This document shows positions 25,942-34,639 of a DNA stretch of 44,172 nt, one piece after another. Position numbers and translations under genes: made by a program. The notes under the pieces are model-generated. The model searched no databases and was not told where the DNA came from. It saw nothing but the letters and a program-made list of their open reading frames with translations. The DNA is from an uncultured bacterium (GTDB lineage Bacteria; Bacillota; Clostridia; Lachnospirales; Lachnospiraceae). Position 1 is the first letter of the stretch; the number at the start of each line of letters is the position of its first letter. The stretch spans positions 1 through 44,172 of the forward strand of contig CAMFGH010000012.1 in the NCBI GenBank assembly GCA_945949875.1, in the 5' to 3' direction.

Positions 25942-26812
25942 TTTTTGTCCTGCCTTTCCAGATAATACGTTTCTTTTCTTCTGTTACTTTATCCTGAATC
26001 GAAGCGAGCTGCTCTCGAAGCTGCTCTGCAGTTAATCCTCTGTACAATTTTCCCAGATGTGCCACACTGATCTTACCGGTCTCTTCCGATACAATGACTG
26101 TCAGGGAATCTGTAACTTCCGATACCCCCACACCGGCACGATGTCTGGTGCCCAGTTCTTTGCTCAGTTCCATATTATCCGAAAGAGGCAGATAACAGGT
26201 GGCTGATACCACACGGTCACCCCGCACAATAATAGCACCGTCATGTAACGGTGTATTATGCTCAAAAATGTTGATCAGAAGCTGACTTGATACAATAGCA
26301 TCTATATCGATTCCGGTTCTCTCATATTCACTGAGCCGCTGGGTATGCTCGATTACAATAAGCGCACCTGTTCTGGCTTTGCCCATCTCTACACAGGCCT
26401 TTACGATCTCATTAATTGTCTTATCTGTAAAATTACCGGTGGTAGGTGTCCTTAGGGCATCCAGCTGGAAGATATTGGAGATGATATTGGTCTGCCCCAG
26501 ATTTTCCAGTGCTTTTCGAAGCTCCGGCTGAAGGATCACAATGATCGCAATCAGGGCCAGACTACCCAGTCTGGTGGCAATCCACAGAATCGTAGTCATC
26601 TGGAAATAAGCGGCGATCAGAAGGAACGCCAAAATAACCAGGACACCCTTTAAAAGTGCCCAGGCGCGCGTCTCCTTCACCCATACCAGCATCGCATAAA
26701 TCAGAAGGGTAATGATGATAATCTCTACCACATCAGTTATTGTAATGGATGTCACGGTAGGAATATGAAGATATTCCAAATATTCACCTATATACGTGGA
26801 AATCTCTTGCAT
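25928..26812 (-). CDS. cdaA: Diadenylate cyclase CdaA (DAC domain)
   Basis: 294 residues. Three N-terminal membrane segments (about 28-95) lead to a DAC domain with the catalytic PLHDGAIIV (DGA at about 191-193) and ELGTRHRAGVG (RHR at about 223-225). It joins two ATP into c-di-AMP, the messenger controlling potassium, osmolyte and cell-wall balance. AAGGA lies 9 bases ahead of the ATG at 26812. cdaR overlaps its end and glmM follows. No c-di-AMP riboswitch was seen near it. Confidence 0.96.
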   Translation of the reverse strand: MQEISTYIGEYLEYLHIPTVTSITITDVVEIIIITLLIYAMLVWVKETRAWALLKGVLVILAFLLIAAYFQMTTILWIATRLGSLALIAIIVILQPELRKALENLGQTNIISNIFQLDALRTPTTGNFTDKTINEIVKACVEMGKARTGALIVIEHTQRLSEYERTGIDIDAIVSSQLLINIFEHNTPLHDGAIIVRGDRVVSATCYLPLSDNMELSKELGTRHRAGVGVSEVTDSLTVIVSEETGKISVAHLGKLYRGLTAEQLREQLASIQDKVTEEKKRIIWKGRTKNEAK

Positions 26813-26846
26813 GTTCTTATGTCCTTATCTTTTCTCTCTTAAATAA

Positions 26847-26873
26847 TGCCCGGCCTGCTTCGCCGACCGGACA
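26847..26873 (-). terminator. Weak terminator-like hairpin before cdaA
   Basis: A GC-rich segment with self-complementary CCGG ends and a CTTCG-type loop lies in the 113 bases between the upstream unknown gene and cdaA. The stem is imperfect. It may end part of the upstream transcript. Confidence 0.3.
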
Positions 26874-26925
26874 CATTTTTTCTTTTACAATACAGATGAT
26901 CTATTTTTTATAAAAGTTTACTGTA

Positions 26926-27870
26926 TCATGCTTTTCTTTTTTTCTTTTGCGTATTGATCCTTTTCACTGTCCTGGAAGTTTTACTTACATTGATCTTCGG
27001 AACTGCTTTTACATAATAGTAATAGTCATCATCTTCAAACTGCACGTTCTCCGTTCTGCTGTAATCCAGATGGAACGTCAAAAATTCCACTATCTTCGCA
27101 ATTCCTGCTGCAATAATGTTGCCGAAAATAATACCTACAATACCGATATCGGTATCCATAACCAGATTTCCCAACAGCAGTGCCAACATCTGAACCATTA
27201 CACCTGCGATGATCGCAATGGTCCAGGAATGATCGATGGCCATTCGTCTCATCAGATACACCACAATCAGCGTAAATGCAAATGCTGCAATTACCACGAT
27301 CATGGTTTTGTTATTCAGAAGTCCATCCACCACATAACGGAACCGGGTAGACAGTTCTTCCGTTTTCAGCGCCATCAATGCCTGTGCATTCTGGGTAACA
27401 TAGTGAATCACATAGTATACGATCACACCACATGCTACAGAAACTACCGATGCAGGCGTTGCCAGAAGTCCCATACAGATCGGAATCACATAGGGGATCT
27501 TAAGGAAAAAGAACATGGGTAAAAGAAGTACCACCAATGTATCTTTCGGTGCAAAACGGAAATACAGTAAAGCCAGCAGCAGAAACAGAATAACTGCTAT
27601 CAGCGCACATTCCAGAGAAAGCGCATAGAAGTGCAGTAAGATAAACAACCCTGCACACACAATAATGAAATTCACCGGCATAAAGGAACACATAAGAGCC
27701 ACGACCATAACAACTGAAAAACTATCAATCTTTGTCATGTAGCCGGTAGAACGGTTGATCATCACCAGCGCAGCCAGCGCCAGAAGAAACTTTCCGAGTG
27801 GCTTTAAATATACTTCATACTTTCCTATGAAATTTTTAAGCCCCTCTTTTGCCAATAACAATTGCGTCAT
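26926..27870 (-). CDS. Conserved-looking polytopic membrane protein of unknown function
   Basis: 314 residues with seven or eight hydrophobic segments (from about 25 to 265) and a polar basic tail. FEDDDYYYYVKAVPKINVSK near 275-295 is an unusual Asp-Tyr-rich run, and the end is RTVKRINTQKKKRKA. No family was recognised. The start is well supported: AAAGGA lies 7 bases ahead, and the upstream gene stops only 12 bases before. It lies in the same direction as the cdaA cluster, which begins 113 bases downstream. A role linked to the envelope is possible from its neighbours only. Confidence 0.75.
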   Translation of the reverse strand: MTQLLLAKEGLKNFIGKYEVYLKPLGKFLLALAALVMINRSTGYMTKIDSFSVVMVVALMCSFMPVNFIIVCAGLFILLHFYALSLECALIAVILFLLLALLYFRFAPKDTLVVLLLPMFFFLKIPYVIPICMGLLATPASVVSVACGVIVYYVIHYVTQNAQALMALKTEELSTRFRYVVDGLLNNKTMIVVIAAFAFTLIVVYLMRRMAIDHSWTIAIIAGVMVQMLALLLGNLVMDTDIGIVGIIFGNIIAAGIAKIVEFLTFHLDYSRTENVQFEDDDYYYYVKAVPKINVSKTSRTVKRINTQKKKRKA

Positions 27871-27882
27871 TACTTCATCCTT

Positions 27883-28275
27883 TCAGGCCTCTCTGTTATA
27901 CAGAGCATTCAGCTTTTTCAGATTACCGTAGTAGGCTTTTAAGCTTTTCTTGGCCTTTGCATAGCGAAACGCATATACCGCATACGTAAGAAGGGCATAT
28001 GCCCCCATGATAATCAGGTAGTTTTTCGCTAAATTTTTGATATATTCTACTAAATCCATCTGATACAGGTTTTTCATAAAACTTTCCAGATCATACAGAA
28101 TGTAGGCAGCATAGATGATGATCAGGGCTATCGTCACACTGATCACCGCTTTCAGAACCTGAAATCCCAGATAATCACTTCGAAAATAGCTGGCAATGGC
28201 AACGTGGCGTTTTCCTTCCCCATCTTCGTATGCCTGCATTTTAGTCATTAAAATCACTTTTTCTTCATTAATCAT
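27883..28275 (-). CDS. Small membrane protein of unknown function
   Basis: 130 residues. Two hydrophobic segments lie at about 42-62 and 84-102, with a polar N-terminus and a basic Lys/Tyr-rich tail (YAKAKKSLKAYYGNLKKLN). No family was recognised. GAGAGG stands 8 bases before the ATG at 28275. Its stop is 12 bases before the next membrane protein, so they form a pair. It follows the tandem repeat array after the yvyF-like gene. Confidence 0.72.
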   Translation of the reverse strand: MINEEKVILMTKMQAYEDGEGKRHVAIASYFRSDYLGFQVLKAVISVTIALIIIYAAYILYDLESFMKNLYQMDLVEYIKNLAKNYLIIMGAYALLTYAVYAFRYAKAKKSLKAYYGNLKKLNALYNREA

Positions 28276-28303
28276 TGATCAGGCCTCTCCGCAATCTTTC
28301 TTC

Positions 28304-28378
28304 TCCTACAGGAGCAATCCCTACAGAATCAATCTCTACAGGATTATTTCCTACAAGATTATTTCCTACAGGAAACGC
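28304..28378 (-). repeat. 15-bp tandem array, five copies, with an in-frame stop codon in each
   Basis: Plus-strand units such as TCCTACAGGAGCAAT and TCCTACAAGATTATT repeat exactly every 15 bases from 28304. The complement of the yvyF-like stop (CTA) falls at 28306, 28321, 28336, 28351 and 28366. The last copy forms the true end of the gene, so its final codons (Leu-stop) are duplicated into the intergenic region. Confidence 0.88.
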
Positions 28379-28770
28379 ATTCTGTTTCCATCTCTTGTAG
28401 ACTTTCTGACAGGATCTTCCATGGTTTTTGCCGGAGTAATGGAGCTTTTCAAACCATTTGCCAGTTCTGCTTTACATTTATCACAATACCGCCCGGACTT
28501 AATCGTAGTTCCGCAAAGTTCGCATGCAATACCGATCATGCTGTCGTCTGCAAATTCCAGTCTTTCTTCACGAATCCACTGATAAATCTGCTGTACATCA
28601 ACATCACAGGCCTCTGCCACTTCCGGAATATTTGCTCCTTTATGTTCATGTACATATTTCTTAACGTTCTGAAAAACCTGCTCCATCTCATCTTTGCATG
28701 CAGGACATAAAACAGGGCCTAACACATAGTTAAATATTCTGCCGCATTTTTTACAGTTACGTACATTCAT
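28366..28770 (-). CDS. yvyF: YvyF-like flagellar-operon zinc-finger/HTH protein
   Basis: 134 residues. It begins with a zinc ribbon (CKKCGRIFNY, then CPAC), followed by a MerR-like helix-turn-helix segment (NIPEVAEACDVDVQQIYQWIREERL, about 47-72) and a second Cys set (CELCG, then CDKC). This matches the YvyF/TIGR03826 family, which sits between comFC and flgM in Bacillus. ATG 28770 is chosen because GGAGG lies 8 bases ahead. It overlaps the comFC end by 14 bases, so the two are coupled. flgM does not follow here. The 3' end continues into a 15-bp tandem array. Confidence 0.85.
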   Translation of the reverse strand: MNVRNCKKCGRIFNYVLGPVLCPACKDEMEQVFQNVKKYVHEHKGANIPEVAEACDVDVQQIYQWIREERLEFADDSMIGIACELCGTTIKSGRYCDKCKAELANGLKSSITPAKTMEDPVRKSTRDGNRMRFL

Positions 28771-29533
28771 TCTCTTGTCCTCCACTCAGTATCTCTTCCC
28801 GACCTATCGCTATGGATATATAGTATATTCTTTCCACTCCATGCTGTTTTAACACCTTGGCACAATGGTCAATTGTGCTGCCTGTTGTATAAATGTCATC
28901 AATAACTATAGTCGATTTACATTTTACATCATTTCGGCCTATTTTGAAAGCGTTTTTCAAATTATTTTGCCTTTGCCTGTCATCCAGCAGTTTTTGTGGA
29001 AGGGTTTTTTTCACCCGTTTCAGCAAATGGGTCTCTACCGGTATCCCCAGATAAAATCCGATTTCTTTCGCCAGCACTTCGGCCTGGTTGTATCCTCTTT
29101 GTGCCTTTCTGCTGCGATGGATCGGGACCGGCACCAGTGCATCCACCTCCCATTTTTCTATGACATCTTTTAAATGATATGCGATCTGCCTTCCATAAAA
29201 TCTGGCATATTCCCGTCTTCCCGCATATTTAAACCGGTACATAGAGGGCGCAATGCTCCGATATTCCAGCAGTGCTCTGCCTTTGTTATAGTAATGTGGT
29301 TTTTTCCGGCAATCCAGACAATACTCGTAAGCCGGGTCGTTGATATGTTTCCCGCAGATCAGACAGCGGGGTTTTTTTACATAGGATAATTTCGGAAGAC
29401 ATTCCGGACAGATGAGTCTGCCGGGTAACAGCAGCTCATCGCAGATAGGACATCTGGGCGGGTAGATAAGGTCCAAAGTTAAGGACCATATCTTACGCAC
29501 CCAGCGCCAGATTGTTTTTCTCTTTTTTCTCAT
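28757..29533 (-). CDS. comFC: ComFC-type phosphoribosyltransferase-like protein
   Basis: 258 residues. N-terminal zinc-binding Cys pairs are in CPICDELL, CPECL, CLICGK and CLDCRKK (about 28-75). The phosphoribosyltransferase fold follows: VDALVPVPIHRSRKAQRGYNQAE and the PRPP-loop-like VIDDIYTTGSTI (about 212-223). ComFC is linked to DNA uptake and DNA processing in competent Firmicutes. The 3' end overlaps the yvyF start. A weak purine-rich stretch precedes ATG 29533. comFA is not adjacent; recD2 lies 257 bases upstream, separated by a long inverted repeat. Confidence 0.92.
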   Translation of the reverse strand: MRKKRKTIWRWVRKIWSLTLDLIYPPRCPICDELLLPGRLICPECLPKLSYVKKPRCLICGKHINDPAYEYCLDCRKKPHYYNKGRALLEYRSIAPSMYRFKYAGRREYARFYGRQIAYHLKDVIEKWEVDALVPVPIHRSRKAQRGYNQAEVLAKEIGFYLGIPVETHLLKRVKKTLPQKLLDDRQRQNNLKNAFKIGRNDVKCKSTIVIDDIYTTGSTIDHCAKVLKQHGVERIYYISIAIGREEILSGGQENECT

Positions 29534-29579
29534 ATTTTTCTTTTTCTTTCTCTCTTTTGTGCCTGTTACGATGCTGGGC

Positions 29580-29790
29580 GCAAAAAATCATTTACAGCTT
29601 ATCGATGGGCAGAATACACAAGATAAGATTGTCAATATGACTTTGCGCTATGGAGATGAGACTCTAAAATCGTGGAAGCCATTGCTGAACACGATTTTTG
29701 TTCTTTGAGGCTCATCGGAGTGATTAGCGCAAGGTCATATCGACAACTTATCTTGCGTATTCTGCCCTTTCAAATTCAATGGTTTTTTGC
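29580..29790 (-). repeat. Long imperfect inverted repeat (giant hairpin) between recD2 and comFC
   Basis: The core arms run from GGGCAGAATAC at 29607 to its complement ending at 29767. They pair over most of their length, with small internal loops and a central loop near 29675-29688 (GAAGCCATTGCTGA region). GCAAAAAA at 29580-29587 and TTTTTTGC at 29783-29790 extend it outward with weaker pairing. Read as minus-strand RNA, two arm differences become G-U pairs and one is a mismatch; on the plus strand there are two mismatches and one wobble. It may be an RNA element or a MITE-like repeat. Confidence 0.8.
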
Positions 29791-32034
29791 TCACAGCATC
29801 TCCCGGATACGCATATCCAAAGAAGAATATCTCCTGTTTTCATTTACATTGTCAATCATATCCTGAACTGTCTGCGAAGACCCCAGTATTGTCACGCAGT
29901 CCCGGGCTCTGGTCACTGCAGTATACAGAAGATTCCGGTTAAACAGCATTTTCGGTCCCGACAAAAGCGGCATAACCACTGCCGGATACTCTGAGCCCTG
30001 GGATTTGTGTATGGTTACCGCGTATGCCAGTTCCAGTTCATCCAGTCCGGAAAACGGATATGTCACTCTTCGGTGTTCGTCAAATTCCACCACCAGGCTG
30101 CTGTCAAACTCACGGATTTCCCGCACGATTCCCACATCACCGTTAAACACGCCAAGCCCCCGGTCAATGGGAATATTATATCGGGACACCACTTCCCATT
30201 CCAGCTGATAATTGTTTTTGATCTGCATGACCTTATCCCCTTCCCGGAACAAGGTGCTTTCCCCCACCGCGTGTTCCTTTTTGGCCGGAGATGGAGGATT
30301 GATGTATTCCTGCAGAATCCGGTTCAGCGTCTCCGCTCCGAGACTGCCCTTCCGCATTGGCGTAAGTACCTGCACATCCATTGGCTCTGCCTGCACATAA
30401 CGGGGCAGTTTTTCCGTAATCAGCTGTACCATATGTTTATATATGACATTTACGTCATTTCTTTCCAGAAAGAAGAAATCCCTGCTTTTATTATCCAGAG
30501 GAATGTGTTCTCCACGATTGATATTATGGGCATTGACCACAATATCACTTTCTCCTGCCTGCCGGAAAATCCTCTGCAGGATCACCGTAGGGAAGGCATC
30601 ACTGGCGATCAGATCATGAAGCACCTGACCCGGCCCCACACTTGGAAGCTGGTCCATATCCCCTACCATGATCAGCCTGGTTCCCGGCGCAATGGCTTTT
30701 AAAAGGGCCTGGAACAGGAAAATATCCACCATGGACATTTCATCCACAATGACCACATCCGCTTCCAGGGGATTCTCACTGTTTCGTTCAAACCTGGCCG
30801 ACCTTCTGGAGGTGTCTTCTATTGCCGCTCCGTTGATCTCCAGCATGCGGTGAATGGTTCTGGCTTCGTATCCGGTGGCTTCTGTCATTCGCTTTGCAGC
30901 CCGGCCGGTGGGTGCTGCCAGAAGAATATCATTCCCTTCGCCCTCAAAGTAGTGGATGATGGTATTTATGGTAGTGGTTTTGCCGGTTCCCGGTCCTCCG
31001 GACAGGATAAAGACTCCATGGTTTAAGCTTTTCAGCACTGCTTCCCGCTGCAGCTCATCCAGCTCCATTCCCAGTTGCTGTTCCAAAGAACGGATTTTCT
31101 GTAGCTGGTACTTTTCTTCCGAAGGCAGAAGCCCCCTGTCATTTCCCACTGCATCGTTGAGATCCAGCAGCATTCGTGCACAGCTCATTTCTGCATAATA
31201 GTAGGTAGATGCATAAACAAGCCGGTCATTTTCTCCCGGTTTTATCACCACTTTCTGGTCCATCATCAGATTTTCCAGCTGACCTTCCAGAGAAGAAGGC
31301 GAAAGGCCCAGCAGTTCTGCTGCTTTTTTCAGAAGGATCTGTTCCGGCAGATAAATATGTCCCTCTCCGGAGGCAAGAAGCAGGATATAGAGGATTCCGC
31401 TCCGGATCCGGTAATCGGAATCGGTATGAATGCCTATTTTCCCTGCGATCTCATCCGCTATCTTAAAACCGATTCCGGAGATATCCTCCGCCAGTTTATA
31501 GGGGTTTTCCCGCATAACGCCATAAAGCCCCATTCCGTATGTATTGTATATCTTCACCGCCAGGGTATTGCTGATTCCGTACTGTTGCAAAAAGACCATC
31601 GCATCACGAAGGTCTTTCTTTTCTTCCATCTGAACTGCTATTTCCCTGGCTTTTCTTTCGGAAATGCCTTTGATCTCAGAAAGCCTTTCCGGTTCCTCCT
31701 CCATAATGCGGAATGTATCTTCTCCAAATTTTCTCACGATTCTGGCTGCCAGTGCCGGACCGATCCCCTTAATGGCACCGGAACCCAGATAGCGTTCCAT
31801 GGACAGGGCATCGTCCGGTGGGACCACTTGAAAAGATGCTACTTTAAACTGTCTTCCATAGAGCGCATGTTCTGTATATTCTCCGTGCATTTCCAGATTT
31901 TCGCCGGGCTCTGCATGACTCAGATTGCCGACGCAGGTCAGCTCTTCCCCATCCGTTATGACCACCATAACGGTATAGCCCGTTTCCCCACTCCGATATA
32001 TCACATGATCTATATAACCTTTTACGATTTCCAA
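29791..32034 (-). CDS. recD2: RecD2 ATP-dependent DNA helicase
   Basis: 747 residues. The N-terminal OB-like region begins MEIVKGYIDHVIYRSGETGYTV when the TTG at 32034 is used; GAGG (32043-32046) lies 8 bases ahead, so this is preferred over the longer reading from 32076. Helix-hairpin-helix segments (IKGIGPALAARIV, EIKGISERKAREI, ISGIGFKIADEIA) lie at about 85-200. Superfamily 1B helicase motifs are: Walker A GGPGTGKTTT (about 346-354), VDEMSMVD, IHKSQGSEYP and YTAVTRARD. It unwinds DNA 5' to 3' in repair without RecBC. The gene overlaps the end of the upstream GT-C-like gene by 13 bases. A giant inverted repeat follows its stop. Confidence 0.94.
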   Translation of the reverse strand: MEIVKGYIDHVIYRSGETGYTVMVVITDGEELTCVGNLSHAEPGENLEMHGEYTEHALYGRQFKVASFQVVPPDDALSMERYLGSGAIKGIGPALAARIVRKFGEDTFRIMEEEPERLSEIKGISERKAREIAVQMEEKKDLRDAMVFLQQYGISNTLAVKIYNTYGMGLYGVMRENPYKLAEDISGIGFKIADEIAGKIGIHTDSDYRIRSGILYILLLASGEGHIYLPEQILLKKAAELLGLSPSSLEGQLENLMMDQKVVIKPGENDRLVYASTYYYAEMSCARMLLDLNDAVGNDRGLLPSEEKYQLQKIRSLEQQLGMELDELQREAVLKSLNHGVFILSGGPGTGKTTTINTIIHYFEGEGNDILLAAPTGRAAKRMTEATGYEARTIHRMLEINGAAIEDTSRRSARFERNSENPLEADVVIVDEMSMVDIFLFQALLKAIAPGTRLIMVGDMDQLPSVGPGQVLHDLIASDAFPTVILQRIFRQAGESDIVVNAHNINRGEHIPLDNKSRDFFFLERNDVNVIYKHMVQLITEKLPRYVQAEPMDVQVLTPMRKGSLGAETLNRILQEYINPPSPAKKEHAVGESTLFREGDKVMQIKNNYQLEWEVVSRYNIPIDRGLGVFNGDVGIVREIREFDSSLVVEFDEHRRVTYPFSGLDELELAYAVTIHKSQGSEYPAVVMPLLSGPKMLFNRNLLYTAVTRARDCVTILGSSQTVQDMIDNVNENRRYSSLDMRIREML

Positions 32035-34154
32035 ATCAAATTCCTCACTGATAATACAACTGCTGCCACATAGCATACTACAATGGCGATGGCAGGCAGG
32101 ATAGGATTCTCATATAAAAACGTACCATAATCCAGAATGATCGCCATCTGGAGCACTGCCATAACCGGTATCCATTTCACATCCTTCAGGCATCCGAAAA
32201 TGAGTACAACCACAAAGGGATACAGCATCCATATCTCCGGCGTCCCCCACAAGAACAGTTTCTGCATGCACTGCATCATGGAATATCCGCAGAACATTCC
32301 AGGAAAAGAGACTAAAACTCCCGTCAGAACAACAATGGGAAGTCCGTTCCCCAGATTCAGCTCTTTTCGGTCTTTCTCCGTATGGCAGCATACAAAAAAT
32401 AATACGATAAAAATAAGGTAATGTCCCAGAAGTGCCCATGCAAATCCCAGCAGGATATAGGCCGCCATGTCATGGCCTTTTTTCTGGATTATAAACGCAA
32501 TCAGAAGCAGAGAAATCGCCAGACTGTCCAGATGCCCCCAGATCACACCATTTAAAAATACCGAGGGCAAAAACAGCATCAGCAGGTATGCGATCAGTCC
32601 TCTCTCCTGTTTATACCTTTCTCCACTCAGCACTTTGCAAACATGGGGCATCAACATCGCTGCCAGAATATCTCCGCCGATACATAGAATCTTCACCAGG
32701 AAAAACAAAGTTTTTTCTTGTAAAAAAGAAATATGCTCTATGCAGAATGTCAAAAACGACATAATTGTCATGTAGAATGTGGTGTGATGATTTCCTTCCA
32801 CCTCAATCAGATTAGGCAGATAATCCGGACTCATGCATTCTATCATCGGTTTTCTGACCCAGACAGCGATCACGGTAAGCAGAATATAGGCAATCAGGAA
32901 CAGATGCCGGTTCACAAAGTCGATCACTGTGTTCTCTACCTTTGTGGTGCGGTATATCACGTTCAGGTCTTCTCTGATGAAAAACAGTTCTCCCTCCGGT
33001 TCTCTCCAGGTTTTTACCAGGTGCCAGGTCATCATTCCCAGGCACAGCAGATAGGCAAAGGCGATCCACCTGTCGTCGATAATATGCCTGGCAAAGGTCA
33101 CCTGCAGATAAGCGATATAGCTTCCGGCACCGATGATAACCGCGTACAGCCCGCATCTTCGATCCAGAAATGCATATAAAATAGCGATCACTTCCAGAAG
33201 CATGCCATAGCGTTCATGCATGCATGGCAGAAAGCACATCATCACCAAAACACTCCAGTACAGGAAAAGCAGCCACTTTTTCTCGTCTGTTTTTTCTGTT
33301 CTGCGGATTACCATCACGGCAAATACGCCCAGTACCGCAATGATACCAAACTGAGCCACTCTGGAAAAAATATAGTATGGAGCTTCTCTGAAAAATGCCC
33401 AGAAATTTGGATAGAAGACATACAGATATGGATACCGCCCCAGCTGTCTCAGATAGACAGAAAACGGTACAAAAACAGAGCATCCTCCCAGGATCGCCGG
33501 TATGCATAATAGTTCCATCACCACCGGAACAATCAGAAAATGCAGCAGGGAAAAACGCCTGTTTTTCCAATAATAGATAACCAGCACAGGCAGAATCAAT
33601 ACTGCCTGCAGTTTAAAAGAAAACGCACAACCCAGAAGGATCATCGCCAGAACCGGCCTGTCCTTCAACAGCGCATAGATCATATAAAGCAAAAATGTGA
33701 CATAAATGAAATCGCACTGTCCCCAATACCCACCATTCAGAATAGCTGACGGATAAAGCAGCAGTGCACTGTATGCATAAACAAAAAAGCGGTTCTTTTT
33801 TTCACCGGATATGAAGTGACTGACAATAAGTCCTCCGGCTACCGCGCCCATGTACTCAAAGAAAATCGAAAAAAGCTTTACTTTGATAATGGTACGTCCC
33901 GGCAAATAGTTGAGCAGCCAAAGTACCGTAACATATGGCATATTATAATCGCCATCGTAGGTAGACAGGATGCTCACACCATATCCTGTTTTCATAGAAT
34001 CAGACCATGGAATCAGGCAGGTTTCAATATCTGCAGTAATGTGTTCTATTCCAAGCCACCGGATCCAGAAGGCCACCACACTGACCAGCAGAAATACACC
34101 TGCGCAGATATATTTATTTGTCTGTTCCCTTCCCAATTTCTGATTCTGTATCAT
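32022..34154 (-). CDS. Membrane protein with two GT-C-like halves in tandem
   Basis: 710 residues with around twenty membrane segments. The first half (about 1-380) is a paralogue of the protein at 16888-18081: HITADIETCLIPW (about 38-50), GGYWGQCDFIY (about 141-151), then CAFSFKLQAVLILPV and RRFSLLHFLIVP. The second half (about 410-710) repeats the plan with changed residues: MSPDYLPNLIEVEG, then FLPSVFLNGVIWGHLDSLA (WGHLD at about 539-543) and LGFAWALLGHYLIF. The second module may have lost or altered function. No named family is certain. A hairpin lies just before its start and recD2 overlaps its end. Confidence 0.72.
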   Translation of the reverse strand: MIQNQKLGREQTNKYICAGVFLLVSVVAFWIRWLGIEHITADIETCLIPWSDSMKTGYGVSILSTYDGDYNMPYVTVLWLLNYLPGRTIIKVKLFSIFFEYMGAVAGGLIVSHFISGEKKNRFFVYAYSALLLYPSAILNGGYWGQCDFIYVTFLLYMIYALLKDRPVLAMILLGCAFSFKLQAVLILPVLVIYYWKNRRFSLLHFLIVPVVMELLCIPAILGGCSVFVPFSVYLRQLGRYPYLYVFYPNFWAFFREAPYYIFSRVAQFGIIAVLGVFAVMVIRRTEKTDEKKWLLFLYWSVLVMMCFLPCMHERYGMLLEVIAILYAFLDRRCGLYAVIIGAGSYIAYLQVTFARHIIDDRWIAFAYLLCLGMMTWHLVKTWREPEGELFFIREDLNVIYRTTKVENTVIDFVNRHLFLIAYILLTVIAVWVRKPMIECMSPDYLPNLIEVEGNHHTTFYMTIMSFLTFCIEHISFLQEKTLFFLVKILCIGGDILAAMLMPHVCKVLSGERYKQERGLIAYLLMLFLPSVFLNGVIWGHLDSLAISLLLIAFIIQKKGHDMAAYILLGFAWALLGHYLIFIVLFFVCCHTEKDRKELNLGNGLPIVVLTGVLVSFPGMFCGYSMMQCMQKLFLWGTPEIWMLYPFVVVLIFGCLKDVKWIPVMAVLQMAIILDYGTFLYENPILPAIAIVVCYVAAVVLSVRNLIWKS

Positions 34155-34167
34155 TCTAAAACGTTTC

Positions 34168-34195
34168 CATTCCCCTGTTTATCGATCTGGGAATG
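34168..34195 (-). other. Hairpin just upstream of the double GT-C-like gene
   Basis: CATTCCC (34168-34174) pairs with GGGAATG (34189-34195) around a 14-base loop. On the minus strand it covers a GGGGAATGG stretch ahead of the ATG at 34154. It could be an end signal for the flagellar genes or affect translation of the next gene. Confidence 0.4.
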
Positions 34196-34215
34196 TTATA
34201 ACACCTTTTCCTGTA

Positions 34216-34581
34216 TTACTCTGTCCCGGGAATATCGTAGTTCCTTTTCATGGAATCATACAACTTCTGGGCAATTCCCAGGTTTCCGGATTCTGTGATT
34301 TTTGAAGCCATTTCCTGAACCAATCCATCTTTTATGAAATCCTGGGAGGTAGATATGGCAGAGGTGGAAGCCTCGCCCATGCCCATCAGATCCACGTTCT
34401 TCATCACTTCATCCATGACCATTTCTACCAGATATTCCTCAAACTGCTTGCAGGCATTCATCATCTCATCATCGGTAGCAGTCTTCTGATCCACACCGGA
34501 AATCTGATTCATTTTCGATGCAGCCTCTGTAGATGAAGTCAAATATTTTGTATAATTCGAAGATAATCCGCCAAGATCCAT
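34216..34581 (-). CDS. FlgJ-like rod-binding protein
   Basis: 121 residues. ACKQFEEYLVEMVMDEVMKNV (about 43-63) matches the rod-binding domain of FlgJ, and FIKDGLVQEMASKITESGNLGIAQKLYDSM follows, as in the family. The muramidase domain of long FlgJ is absent, as in many Firmicutes. It helps assembly of the flagellar rod. GGAGG lies 7 bases before the ATG. It follows flhP by 116 bases, part of which is a tandem array. It belongs to the mbl-flhO-flhP unit. Confidence 0.88.
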   Translation of the reverse strand: MDLGGLSSNYTKYLTSSTEAASKMNQISGVDQKTATDDEMMNACKQFEEYLVEMVMDEVMKNVDLMGMGEASTSAISTSQDFIKDGLVQEMASKITESGNLGIAQKLYDSMKRNYDIPGTE

Positions 34582-34639
34582 TTATGTACCTCCAAATTTA
34601 TCCTCTTTTTGTCGCTTTACCTGCCGGATATCCGGTCAC

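Noticed and set aside
26813-26925. c-di-AMP (ydaO-type) riboswitch before cdaA
   Set aside because: The spacer is too short and has no conserved core.
30007-32073. Long plus-strand frames opposite recD2
   Set aside because: recD2 motifs are unambiguous and the antisense frames have no ribosome sites or recognisable domains.
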